Assembly: GCA_963693285.1 (NCBI GenBank)
Contig: OY848917.1
Location: forward strand, 6,396,118 to 6,460,117
From: Xestospongia muta
Taxonomy: Eukaryota > Porifera > Demospongiae > Haplosclerida > Petrosiidae
Direction: 5' to 3'
Length of the DNA stretch: 64,000 bases
In this document: positions 23,987 to 37,900 of the stretch, piece after piece
How the letters are laid out: each line of letters begins with the position of its first letter
Numbering within the stretch: the first letter of the stretch is position 1
The notes under the pieces: generated by a model
Database searches by the model: none
What the model was told of the DNA's origin: nothing
The model's input: only the letters and a program-made list of their open reading frames with translations
Translations under genes and position numbers: made by a program

Positions 23987-26900
23987 CTATTTTAAAGTTA
24001 AATCTTCAGGTTTTAAAATTATATTGGTTACATCATCTATACTATGAATATTAGCATTACACCACTTTACACTTGGGTATAGTGAACAGTGAAAAGATAG
24101 GTACCTAAAGTGTGCAATAATAAAACAAGTGATGTACACACTTAGCACATATTCAACAGATAAAAAAATGAAATGTGAAATGTTTCAAAGTTTTTACAAT
24201 ACCAGCATGAACATTATTTAAAGTGCACATGTTAAAATTAACAGATTTTGAGTACAAACATTGATGACATTAAGGTGCTATGTAATTTTAAGCCACCCCT
24301 GTCAAGTTATCTTAACCATCAATTGCATTTTACAATTTATAGATTTTCCAGATAAAACAATGAAATGAGTTAACATCATATCCTTATTACCTGGAAGGAT
24401 CCACCTCTTTTGAGAAGATTGCATTTGGAACATCATATCCATCTAAATTAACAGTAATCTGAAATAGGAAACAGTTAGATTGTTACTAGTCATATACTTA
24501 TAAGAAGCATATTCAATACAATTTAAGGAGCGTGCATTGACATAATTGTTTGCAATTATTCTTTTGTGTTTGACATGTGGAAAATAAAGAAAAATAAGAT
24601 TTTTGAATTATCTTAATGACCACATAGCTCCTCTATACAGTGCAAGTAGATGATTATCAATATGTTTCTAAAGTATAATTATATGAACACAGAAAGTAGA
24701 TAATGAATGCATATGATTTGCATGCTTTGATACACAAACCTGATTTTTGTATTCACTCTGTGGAATCTTCATTAAATATTGAAAATGAAATCCTTCTTCT
24801 TCAGTGAAACTATGCTTGAGAACAATCTGTACTATTGTGCCAACTGTAATATCTTCTGGTTTAATTTTATACTTTTTACATGACTTTGAGAAAGCCTTCC
24901 CTCTAAAAGTAAAACCATCATTATTATTATGACCATCCTATTGTAAACTATGAGTAACTCATACAAAAATACAGTTACTAATTATTTCTAAATGCTCTTA
25001 ATGGTCAATTCTAACCTGAGGTATTGCTTTACTTCTTTCATTAGCTTTGAACTAAGGCAGTAAACAGGTCCTCCAGCATAACGAAATGTTTTCCACTTCT
25101 ACAATAAACAATAGTCACACTGAATGAAAATAGAATAAAGAATTCACTTTTCTTAGAGATTTTGGTATAGTTTTTCTGAATTCAAACATTCGTTCTGGAG
25201 GGAAAGGAAAGTTTCCAATATATCTAAATTCTTCAGTAGGATTGTATTTTTGAAACATGGACACAAGGCGAGGGATATTTACATAAATATCATCATCAAA
25301 GTGACAGAACCACCTAAAGGAAAGAAGCATAACTATATATCACTGTAAAATGGAATGGTTGACTCAACCATCATTTGGTTATACAGGTTGCAATTGCAAA
25401 ATAATTTTTGTTGAAATAGTAAGCATTATACTGTTTTCATTACTGTGTACTACTGCTTATGAGACTGCATAACCCTCAATTTCATAATATATTAGTAATC
25501 AAAATAGTCTAAGACTATTTTTGATCATGTCATGATATAATGTAGCAATGGATAGAAATTCCATAAAATCAAGTTGTACTGCATTGATAAAGGGGCAAGC
25601 TTGTAATTATAATATAGCTACATTATCTTCACAAACATTTCAAAGGTATTGCTAATTTACTTATAATGTCTTCTTTCTTCTATTGTTCTATAATAATGAT
25701 CAAAGTCTGCTCCTGACTTACAGCAGAGACTAGCAGAATCATGACCAATGGGACAGTTAGCATGATGGACAGTAATACCTGTAAAGATAAATAAAAATTA
25801 TACTCCAAAATAAATTGGTAGATCTAATCACTCTATGATCATTTATACTGCATATAATTATAGTACAGGATGAGAAATTTCAAAGCAATAAACGTGAAAC
25901 TGCAGTCATTATTTAAATGGTTGTTTTAAGGATAGTTATTATAAGTATTTTTGTGACTAGCTTTGCTGTCTTGACAGTCACAATTGAATTAATTATGGGA
26001 TAATCTTCATACATCCCTTTTAGGAATTGATTTTGACAAGCTATAAATATGTCTAGTTTTAATCAAAACAGTACCTTGCTAAACACTTCTTAATGCATTT
26101 ACTGTAGATACATGCAATCCAAGTGACTATAGAATGCAAGTGACTATATACCACATATATGATTATACAATCCAAATGATCGTGGACTATACAATGGAAA
26201 TGATTATATAATATAAGTGACTATATAGAATGGAAGTGATTATATAATGCAAGTAACTATATAGAATGGAAGCGATTATATAATACAAGTGAGTTTCAAT
26301 GCAGAGACTATACAATGAAGTGACTATGAATCAATTAAAACAACAAATCTATTTTAACAGTGTTATCATTATTCATAAAACATACTTAATGATAAAAGAC
26401 TATAAATGATATGTAGTTGTAGTTGTTTGGTATGCTATTTATTAAAGTTTATAATGTGCATAACAAATAAATTAGCTGAATTGGTTGCTATATATAGAGT
26501 TCCGGTAGCTTTTAATAAATATTAATTAAATACACTGGCACATGAACATTTAAAAGTTTAAACCATAATACCTGTCCTATTTTGTTAATAAACCAGTTAT
26601 TTGTGCTGCAGTAATATAATTATTGTATGTAATTATAAATAATGACAATTAGTGGATTTACTGTAAGTAGTATAATAAAATCAAGAAATTTTAAATCATT
26701 GAAAGCAACATAATTACTCTGTAAAGTGATTGGTTGATTTAACCATTATTTGCTTATACAGGTTGCTATTGCAAACTTCTTTTTGTTGAGAAAGTAATGA
26801 CAATACTATTTTCATTACTACTATACTACTGTTTACGTAGCTACAAAACAATCAGTTTCACTGTTTACATTTTGTATATGTAACCTGTATAACCATGTAT

Positions 26901-28082
26901 ATTAGTTTAATCAACCAATTAATTTTTACAGTGTGTAGGATAGGTTACTTTCACCAATGGAAAGTTTCACTAATTTACCAGTCAGTTAAAAGAAGTGAAA
27001 ACTAACCAATGAGGTTTTTTAACAACAGCCACGGCATATGTATCTATCTATAGGGTTCTGTGTCTCTCATTGGTAATCCAATTCCAACAGCAACTTCCCA
27101 AACAGTTGATAGCAAAAATTGAATGCTGAATTTTTCTCTCTGTCCAAATTAAACCAAAGATGCACATTTTTCTCCCTGAATTTAATTTTTTTATCAATAT
27201 TGGTTGTGTTCAAAACATATAGGGTAGAAATGGTGTACATTTATATTGATAAAAAATATCTTAGTTAAATAAAACAATCTGCATATAGTAGTATAGAGTT
27301 TGAAGTGAAGGGATTACAAACAGATTCAATGTACATTGATCCATCATAATAGATATGCCATATGTCATTTTCTTACCCATTTGTCTAGCTAATTTCAACC
27401 ATTTATCTTCTTGTTTACCTGAGTCCATTTTGTCAGTTACAATGTTTACCTAAATTATGAGAAAATCCAGCTATCAATTTTGTCATTAATTTTTAGGATC
27501 ATCTACTTATCAAAAAGAGCTTGTTTGCATGTTTACTAAAAGAGATTACTTTTACAATAAAGATATGCCTTCTATTCTGACATCTGTAACTACTTTATGA
27601 CATATTGCAGTTCCATGCTCAATCATAACTTTGCACATTTCAATCATAGCAGAAAGAGGCACTTACTACTTTACTAGAACAAGCATATAGGTAACAAACA
27701 ACTAAGTACATCAACATTTTAAGAAGGCAACTGGTTTAGAATTATAATATTACATGTGATCATAATCAAGTCATGTGTTATAACAATTAAGTTACCTGAT
27801 CACATGTGGTCATAATCAAGTCATGTGTTATAACAATTAAATTATCTGACAGTGTATGAATTATATTATAATTGCTACACATGATGAGAGTATACTACTA
27901 AGTCTGCTTAGAAATAATTAAAAAAAAGGTTATAAAATAGATTGGACGCTGACACTAGTGGTTGCCTCATAGTAATTTTGCATTTTCTAAATTGTACATA
28001 CAGTTCTATTAAAAGCAATATTCATCTGAGTTATGAAAGAGGGAACACTGTTAAAATATCTTAAAACACAGTTTTATATATA

Positions 28083-28127
<45 letters not shown>

Positions 28128-28707
28128 GCTATACATGTACAACTATTTACAGCAACTGTATGTTTGATACAAAAGTGCTTTTGAGGTGTTTCAACGTTAC
28201 AGTGATCTCTTTTCACAAATTACGTCACAGATTTTCAGGAAGTGGTCAGGTAACACATTTTAGTGTCTCTCCAGGTGTGTCATACATTATGGTACAAACA
28301 CTTACTTGATCTGGATTCAAAGGCTGCATCCAGGTCACCAACAGAGGGGCGAGACGATCATTATGAAATTTAGTAGACGTTTTTACACTGATATATATAG
28401 TATCCAAAATACTAAGCGAGTTGTTAAACAATACGGTCTCGTATATACCACGGCTTGGTATAATACTAGTCAGTGGTGCGCCATTAGTCTGGCTATTCTC
28501 CCCACGGTTTACTGAAGTCTTTCTACTGCGCCAGCTGTTCACAATTGTAGTACGTTCAATATCCTGTAAAACTTTGTGTTCTTGAAAATCTTTTGATGTA
28601 TTTAATTCACTCTTCAGTTCTTTGTAGGTTAACGTTACCGCACATACTAGAAGTACTATGGCAACAATAACAAACAAACCAAAGCATTTTCTTCTGCACA
28701 ATTTCAT
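23987..28707 (-). CDS. fng: Fringe-type beta-1,3-N-acetylglucosaminyltransferase
   Basis: Eight exons on the minus strand: 28306-28707, 27377-27449, 25661-25778, 25148-25313, 25016-25098, 24740-24902, 24391-24458, 23987-24104. The frame is continuous (1191 nt, 396 residues, stop TAG). Type II membrane topology: short basic N-terminus (MKLCRRK) then a hydrophobic anchor at about 8-27. The Fringe domain begins TIYISVKTSTKFHNDRL. The metal-binding DDD is at 204-206 (CHFDDDIYVN), the likely catalytic Asp at about 298 (KPEDITVG), and the family-typical C-terminus is DPSRYLSFHCSLYP. Fringe enzymes act in the Golgi and extend O-fucose on Notch EGF repeats with GlcNAc, tuning Notch-ligand binding; here that role is inferred from family. 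Length fits animal Fringe proteins. The final exon was found by matching the family C-terminus behind a valid acceptor. The gene sits head-to-tail about 215 bp downstream of the F-BAR RhoGAP gene. Confidence 0.92.
25340..25460. mobile_element. Half copy of an inverted-repeat element
   Basis: CACTGTAAAATGG, then GGTTGACTCAACCAT and GTTATACAGGTTGCAATTG, match the left part of the complete element at 26716-26935. The right end is missing. It lies in fringe intron 3. Confidence 0.6.
26110..26330. repeat. Degenerate minisatellite in fringe intron 2
   Basis: Repeating units of about 36 bp built from TGACTATATAGAATGGAAG and TGATTATATAATGCAAG. The last three units are well conserved and the earlier ones are decayed. 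Confidence 0.8.
26716..26935. mobile_element. MITE-like element with terminal inverted repeats
   Basis: The left end (CTGTAAAGTGATTGGTTGAT ... TTATACAGGTT) and the inverted right end (AACCTGTATAACC ... AATCAACCAATTAATTT ... TACAGTG) pair over about 50 bp with gaps. No coding capacity. Located in fringe intron 2; a second, truncated copy is at 25340-25460. Confidence 0.65.
27745..27846. repeat. Two tandem copies of a ~48-bp unit
   Basis: The unit containing TCATAATCAAGTCATGTG and TTATAACAATTAA occurs twice in direct succession in fringe intron 1. Confidence 0.8.
28084..28125. repeat. (TA)n microsatellite
   Basis: Pure TA dinucleotide tract within fringe intron 1. Confidence 0.95.
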
Positions 28708-28763
28708 CTCGTGTCAAACCCGATTTATTGCTAGTGCTGATACAACATTGGTAGCCACACCCA

Positions 28764-28769
28764 TTTATT
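28764..28769 (-). terminator. Candidate poly(A) signal of the F-BAR RhoGAP gene
   Basis: AATAAA on the minus strand, about 155 bp past the RhoGAP stop and only about 57 bp before the fringe ATG. The 3' end of one gene and the 5' end of the next would therefore nearly touch. Confidence 0.5.
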
Positions 28770-28921
28770 AAATGCAGCCGCACCCATTTGCCCCAAGCAA
28801 ACAAGGAGATTCTAATTAATACAGACAAAAATACTAATATTAAAAATAGTGGATAAAGAAACAGTCTATAACAAAACTGATTACACAAAAAATAAATGAT
28901 TCATTAAAAATTGTCAAATCA

Positions 28922-31900
28922 TTAAACATTAGTGCTGCCATTACAGGTAAAGGAACTTAATTCCTCGGAACATTTCATCAAATACTCTAACAGTTGTGTA
29001 GCTTGACCAGGGTTCAGTTGAGGAAAGAGAGACAGGCCACAAGCAATGCCAAGAGTTCGTGGGGTCATTTTGTTCTCTAATTTCCAGGGTTCACTTGAGA
29101 TAGTTGACATTAGAGTAATAATCTTGGACAATAAACTGAGTTCAGTACTAGAACAGCTACTACATAGTTCCTTTAAAACAGGTGATGGCTACAGAAAATT
29201 ATGGGAATCAGTTTGACCAAGTGTATATAGAACACTAAAAATAATATAGCCACACACACAGATTACATGTCTATGCTTTTTAATAATAGCTCCTCAAAAA
29301 ATATGTGTGTTAAAAGATGACATGTATGTACTTTACACTACCTACTGTTTCATCTTTTGGTGCTGAGGAGAGCACTTCAGTCACATTGGCTATGATCTTT
29401 GATGACAAAAGTTGATTCTCTCGTAAATGTAATTTCAAGAGGCCACTGATATTGTTAGGATCCATTTGTTCCATTACACTAGCTCTATAAAAATGTATAG
29501 TTATTTAGTTTCAAAGTAATAACAATTAATAGACAAGTGAACAGACTAGATCTCAATAATGAGCACAACTAATACTTAGTAATAAGATGTAATATATCCT
29601 AGCTACAACAAACATCAAAGGATTTGTATAAATGTGATATAACCCCACAGGATGTTATATATCACTTTGATCAGTTTGATGTTAGATATAAGCACTGTTA
29701 TCTTGTTAAATAGTTTAGATAACAGTTTAAATAAACAACGAGTGAATAAATGGTGACAAAACAACGTCTGGGGAGCTGTCTACAGGTTCCTATCCTATAG
29801 TCCATAAACCACTCCCTTAAATTTTTCATTGCCCATCAAGTAAACGCATTTGTGTCTTTTACCACAACTTTTTTCTTCAATTCACAAACTTCTTGAGTAA
29901 CTGACTAAAAGCGACTGTTCTTTAATGAAAGAAATAGCCTTCGTTTCTTTAAAGCAGGCTCTTCAGCTCGTACTTTTGAAACGTGAAGGAACGTGACTAA
30001 TGCAGGCAATTGCACATGCTCATGTCTGTTGTAGCTGGGAAATATATTGGTTATAACACGTGCAGTTGGGTTATAGCAGATTTATAAATCTGATATAACC
30101 TTCTGCTGTGTTATAACCCAAACATAAATACATGTACATGTATACTTGAGCTTATCAGGGTCTTGTCCAACAGTCATAAAGTCAGCATGTAGTGATCTGA
30201 TTACGCTGGAGTCTCCTGGAACTCGAAATATACCTTCCTCCCTTAAAGCCAATGGTTGTTGGAGATACTCAACACACACTTCAACAAGATGAGCATTTAA
30301 ACCTAAAGAGGAGTGGCAAAGACAGATGACATACATTATGTTAACTTTGTTTTTTAGAAATAATAATTAAAAGGTTGTAGACATGCTGTGGCTTTTGCTC
30401 TGTATAAATAGTTTTGTGTTCAGATTTTTAAAACACAAATATCAAAGTCACACACAGTGAATATTGTTACTAGAATTGTTATCTTATAGAAGCTTGATAA
30501 GATATTACAATATATATCATTACTCTATTTTAACATGCTTCTACTTCAGAAACAACATTACTAAGCATAATATAGTTGTCAATGTTTTGTTAAAAGTTAT
30601 TATTGCATAAGATAAAGCCATTTCTTTACATGAATATGGCAAAATAGATATATTACTAAGAGAGTATGGGCTGAGCTCATGGACTTTGTTACATGTAAGA
30701 ACATTTTCTATAGACAATAAACTACAAAGTAGTTCCTGAAAATCTTAATATTGTATTTATGAATATTTTTGTATTGTATGTACTGAGAAATCTTAGTATT
30801 GTAATTATGAATATTTCAGTATTGTATGTACAAGGCAGTATAGCAGTGTGATGTATTATGTTGTTTGTATTGATACATATAATATAGGACTGTTAATAGT
30901 AGTACTATTTTATTCTTTTATGTGGTCTTATAAACACAGGATGTAATTAGCTATAATACAAACCTTCTAATTTAACAGCTGGTAACACAGACCCATTTCC
31001 CTTATTACTACTTCCTTTATTGCCTGCAGCTAGAAACATGGCACCACGTGTAGCCAATTCTGATGGACTCAAGAGACTCATTGCACGATATTGGGTTTTA
31101 CGAGCCTGTATTTCCAAGGCTTCATCCTACAAAATAATATGAATATTATAACTATATGAAAGAAACATAAAACATGTCCATGTAGATTTTATTTGTACAT
31201 GTACCCATAACATTTGTATTTCATTAGAAATATTATTGTAAAAGATATTATAGGGACGTATAAAAAATATTTCGATATTATACTTATTATACTGTACACT
31301 AATGTACTATTACATGTATCTCTATATAAACAGAGCCATATATTGTCCTAATATAATTCCATTGCAATAGTCTGAATTGTGACACCAAATGAATATACTA
31401 AACTCTCTTTGTCAATAATATCATAATGTGTGTCACACATCTATTAACAATATACACGGCAAATGACATATGTACATACACATAAGCATAGTAATAGTAC
31501 ATGAACTATCACTTTTACTGCCTGCTACACTGTGCTTGCCAGGTAGTCTTATAGTTGTTGAGGATCAAGGGTTAAGTATATAACATGTCAATTTGCTTCA
31601 TTTTGTCATATTGCTTCATTTTGTCAAATCTGGTCACAATTATTAGTGTAACTGATGCTTGATGCTTCTCGCTAGCTTGTTTCTCTTACTATAATTCTAG
31701 CATTCTATAGCTATAGTCTTCCATAGACACTGCTGATGATTATGCAATCTTTGTAGCTTTAGTCAATACCTTGCAAAGCAATTATAGGCTCAATGTGTAA
31801 ATGATGACAGTAATGACTTAACAATTATCATAACAAGAGCATAGTATGTAAAACCTTAACATTATATATAGTGAGTTATATTTACTATAACCAAGAAAAG

Positions 31901-34900
31901 CAATGAGCAACAACATGTGTGCATTTTAGAGTCATTCATAAACTCAGTAACACTATTATTCATAGTATAATTAACTCACAGTTTGGCACTTATCAATACA
32001 AGTCATCACTGAGTTACCATAGTAACCAATATTAAGTGATATTACATTTTTACACAGTATTCATTAACAGTAAGTAACAATATGAATATCACATTATTAA
32101 TCTCAAGAGTATTTGATACTATGAGACAATAGACCCGTATATTAAGTGTGGTGTAAACCATATATTGTCTGAACTTGGGGCCTAACATACGGAAGCTGAA
32201 AGGCAGACATCCAATTCTACTTTGAATTTCATATACTCTGCTTTGAAGTTTTCCAAAAATATCCAAATCCATCTGCGGCTTTCGGAAAATATTCCAATTC
32301 CAATTCTATTTTCTTCTTTCAATAGAATATTTAACAACTAAAATCCTATAGCCCATCTTAACAGGAAACATGTCTCTTCGCTCCATTCTAAGAGACAGCT
32401 CGTGGTGCTCGCACTTTGTGCTTCACTTCATTGAGCGATGGAAAATAGAGTTGGAATTGGATGACTGCCTTCGGCTTTTGTACTAACAAGTGTGGTGTAA
32501 ACCATATACTGTGTAAACTTGGGACCTAACAAGTGTGATGTAAACTATATACTGTCTGAACTTGGGGCCTAACATCACACATGTAATTCTAGAAGCTTTA
32601 AGTCAAATAATTGCTACAAGACTGATAACAGAACACTAGTATGAGACTGTGATCATCAACATTGGTATGAGACTGTGATCAACAGAACACTAGTATGAGA
32701 CTGTGATCATCAACATTGGTATGAGACTATGATTAACAGAACACTGGCATGAGACCGTGATCAACAATACTGGTATGAGACTGTGATCAACAATACTGGT
32801 ATGAGACTGTGATCATCAACATTGGTATGAGACTGTGATCAACAGAACACTAGTATAAGACTGTGATCATCAACATTGGTATGAGACTATGATTAACAGA
32901 ACACTGGTATGAGACTGTGATCAACAATACTGGTATGAGACTCTGATCAACAAAACATTTGGTATGAGACTATGATCAATGGAACTAAGTGCAGCCAGGT
33001 ATCTTCTGCAAAACAGGTAGAAGACTCTCGTTAGCATGAAATCATTTGTTAATATAATGTTTTCCCAAAGAGCAATACTCATACATGTATGTTAAAGCTA
33101 GGGACTATAACAAGTTTTGAAATTTGCATATAAAAAAATAAACAGTCTAAAGTTTTATAAACAATCTAAACTTTTATTACACGATAACTAGTAACCCAGC
33201 ACTAATTCAGTATATATATATAAACTAGTATGTGTAGTACGATAATATAACATACATGAACAAACTACTACCTTGTAACTGTATTCATCAAAGTTAAAAG
33301 AAGGAGGTAATGGAAGATTATCAAGATCCATTTCATCAAAGATCATTTTCTGACAAAACTCAGGGACAATAAAGAACTCCTTACATGCTGAGGACTGTAG
33401 AGAACACACAATAACTAACTAGATATCATTATTACCCTAACATTTCTATAACAGATATGGGGGAACATATTCTTGTACTATGTTATATGTAGAGTTGGCC
33501 TTTGATGATGTAGATACACTTGTTCTTCATCATCCTAAATACAACTCATTGTTGTATGCCAGTTTAAGCAGAATAGCTATCTCTATAAAGCTACACAGCA
33601 CAGACAAACTGGCAATATGCTCAAGTAAATACATGTAAGGTATCATACAAAACATTCACGTACTGTGACATATATATATATTCCTGTCCAATGTATATCA
33701 CTACATTTATTACCATGTCAATTTCAACTTGTCCTATCAGTGACGTCTGGAGCATTTCAAAATTCTTAAGTGCAGTGTGTACCACTGATACCATTTGTTC
33801 GGCTACCTCCTGCATATTAGTCAAGGCCTATAAGACAAAAACCCTGATATTAACTTTAAATAAAAAAGGAACTGGTTAGCAAATGATACAGCATAAGACA
33901 TAAGAGAACGAAGTATGATACAGTATAACTTGTCTATGCTGAAATCTTTGTTATGATAAATATGCTAGGTGATATAGAAATGTTTTGAAGTTACATGTTT
34001 CATGTTTAAAATACTTGCATACAGCTGATTGATTTAGAAACCATAACCACCAATACTACTACTACTAATAATACTATTTTTTGTTTATCCATCTCAACGA
34101 ACATTGTTTAAATGTTATCCCTGTTTACAGTAAGTACAGTTGCCATTACATGTAATATAGATTATTCATGTAGAAACAATCTACAAGACCAGACTGTAGT
34201 ATACTACTACATTAAATGTTCAACTTCCAATATACAAACGCAGCTATTTCTTAAATATGCTGTTACTATATTACCTGGGGTAGATAGCTTAAGGTGAGCT
34301 CCTGTACATTTGCATTGAGATTTTCAACATAGCTTTCATAATCCAAGCGAGTCTACAAATGAAAACATGCATATATTATACACCAAGAATATACATATAT
34401 GTATGTATATATATATATATATTTATACAACTGAGTTTAAATAGCAGTTGACAAATAAGGTAACCAGTGTCAATATACTATGGTAGAATGCTTTTTCATC
34501 TTTACAACGATGAAAGACTTAAAAGATCGTTAAATGATGTTCATATTAATATTGTGCACAGTTTAAACTAGATTCTGTGAACATAATTATGAAGTGTACA
34601 TTTGAGGTTATATACATTGTATAGTACAAATATCCTTACGTCATCAACTCTCTTGTATATCTGTTGCTCTTTCTCATACAATTTATTACCAGTCACAGGT
34701 TCCCAAACAGGACCAAATTCTTTATACAATAACATTAACTGATTCTCCCATTCACTACAACTACTAAAATAACGTTCTTTAGCTTTTTGGACCTGTGTAC
34801 GATATTGTTGGTAATCCTTCACCCTCTGACGAACATCGTTAGTTATCTAAAGTAGTAGTAAACAATAGATGATACAAATAACAACAATTACATGCATTTG

Positions 34901-37900
34901 AATAAGATAATACCATAACAACCGGTATTATATTAAAATTATTAGTACAGGATACAACATATTACACACAGTCGTATCATTGTCTTACAGTATACAGCAT
35001 GTACTTATGTCCGCTACGTTTTACATTCATATATAATGTAAGATACCTTGCCCATTTGTAGCAAAACAGTTACTGAAGATACATAAACTTGAATTAGTTT
35101 TGTAGGCCATGTTTAAGGGTTTAGGATTTGCTTGTTCAAGACCATATCCTTAAATGATATTTCATTGAATGTGAAATGTGACCTACTGGTCCATAGAATA
35201 AACTGATGATTCTGAATCATCATTATAGCAGTAACAAGTAATAATGACAATCAGCAGAGCATACACTAGTACCTTAACTAGGAGCACAATTTTAAACAGA
35301 ATATTCTCTTGTCTTAGCTAGCAAGAAGAAAGTATGTAACTACAAAGCAACTATTTTGTAGTTGTGTGTTCTAAGAACATCTTAAACTCAAAGTAGACAG
35401 ATACAATGTTGTATATACATGAGAAAATGACTGCAATTCGCAATTTAATACATCACCTTTAGGTTTGTCAATTAATAAACAACTTTATGTTTTTGTATGT
35501 TACGTTTAGAGGAGCACTGATCTCTAGTAACATTCTCCAATTGAAAGTGACATGTACATTTACAATATTGAAAATTATTGACAATAGAATGTGTCCCTCT
35601 CAATCTCAATGTTAAGTAAAATCAATTACACAACATAAATTTATCGTAAAGTGAGTTTTAACTTACATTTTGAAATCGCTTTTCCAAGTCAGACAGTAAA
35701 AATACAGATAAAGGTTGTACCACTTTCTCTTCAAGTGATGTCAATACTTTTGATCGATGAAGTGTTTCTTGCTGATAATGTTGCTGTATGTGACGCCAAC
35801 TCTCTAGTAGAACTCTATATATAACAAATAGAGTGTTAATACTAACACACTAATGTGTTACAGTAGTTGATAGTATCACCTCTAACCTTTATTGGTCAGT
35901 TTATACAAACAACAATCCAAATACCTACAGGATTGCCTATTAAATACATATACGAACCTACATGACCTACATGTAGTATCACACAGTGATTTTTAAATTT
36001 AATTCGATTGGCTTAAGATTAGAACATTGTATTATTGTGAGGTCACCAATGAAATCTGTCAAATTGGCAAAAAGATATCTTGTACATTTTCTTATCTGTT
36101 AGCATTGACAAACACGTGGTTAAGAAGAGCAGCTAAAGCACAATTACTAAAAGGTCAGTTGAGTACTAAAAGGTTAGTTGATAAGGATTTATTAACAAGT
36201 AGAAGACTATTATATCACAAGAGCTTTATCATACCAAAAGCCATAGAAATTACTTTGAAAAGGATCACATTTCCTTGTAGTAGACACTAATACTACTACA
36301 ATACTACTAATAATATATGTAGTTGTGTGTATGTAAATATTAATAAAAAATAACCAGTCAATTCATCCGTTGTACACAAATTTGAGTTGTATAAATAAAC
36401 TACATATATCCTTGTTTTCTTGTATAATTTGTTTGCACATTGAAACAGACACTTTATAAAGTCCATTTTATCCATGTTGGTGGAAATTGTACTAGTACAC
36501 ATAATTATGATGAGAATGATAGGAGGGTTCTCTTATAATATATGACATTGGCTCAAAACTCTCTTTAGACAAAAGTTCAATACCATTTTTAAAGTGTCAC
36601 AAATACACTGATAACCTAAAATTGTCAATAATAATCTTTTCCTATAAATAATGCCTTTCTATCATTTACTCCATTCAAATACTCAATAGATTAAGACATT
36701 TCTTATACCATATAGTCTAATTATTGACTTACCCTTCAAAACTGATAGTTTTACTATCCTCCAATATTGACAAATGCAATTTAGAAAGAGATTTAATACG
36801 TTCCTTTTCTAATGATATTCTCTTCTTTACTATGTTTAAGAGGCCCTAAAAAAGAGGAACATCATATTATATAGTCAATGGTTAATAGATTTCACATGTA
36901 CAATGTCATTTCCAGTAATAACAACCCTTCAACTTCATCCACAAACTATCACATATAGTGCCACAGTATAAAAGTTAATAGTATACTATATGTGAGTCAA
37001 TACCTTTGAACTTCTTAGTAACAAATCTATATGTCCATGAACTGTATCAAAATTGTCCTACACAAATGGACAACAAAATATTAAATGAAATATCAATTGT
37101 TATATTTTCTAATACGACAGTGTATACATATTAAATGTATTTTTAAAGTGGTTTACTACTATACCTACATGTACTATTAAACCATACTTTATTAAACTAA
37201 ATTTATAAAGTAGAACAACTACACATTAAGTTGATATCCTTTGTGTCTGATTTATATACTTTCAATGGAAGCAATGACAAACCCATTAACCAGTGCTTAT
37301 TAATCTGAAGGCTTACAATACTTGTAACAGCTTGTGAGGAATTTTAACAGAACAAACTAATTGTCATCATAACTAAGATACAGTCAACACTTACAAGGGT
37401 TCAACCAATTTAAAAAAAACATATAATAATATTCCTATCTTAAAAATGTCAAACTACACTGTTTGATGTTTTAAACATCAATAAAGACATTTAGACAAAA
37501 AAAGCAAAGGTTTAACAGTTATCAACACCAGGCATCATTATATAGTATTGTAGAGTAATTATATCCTATATAAACCATAGCAGTCTATAACAACAAATTA
37601 AATACCACACTATATATGTATAACATACAGTTACTCTAAAGTAATGTAACAGACAGTGTAATGTATATCTAAAATCACATTTAATTCATAAAATTTGTTA
37701 TAACTATGTAACAATCAATGTAATAATAGTATATAAATGTTGCCTTATTGACAAGTATAAGTACTACTGCACAAACACTAGAGTACATTAAACAGTTGCC
37801 TAAAGTCTAAACAAACACTACAATAATATGATTAATAAAATCAGTAAATAGTGTTAGGATCATTGTTTAAGTGTTTAAAAAGACAAAGATATAGACGAAC

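Noticed and set aside
32626..32978. CRISPR-like array
   Set aside because: Units are contiguous tandem repeats with no unique spacers and lie in a eukaryotic intron, so it is a minisatellite.
36027..36290. 87-codon + strand frame in a RhoGAP intron
   Set aside because: Basic, low-information sequence with no recognised domain and no support from neighbouring exons.
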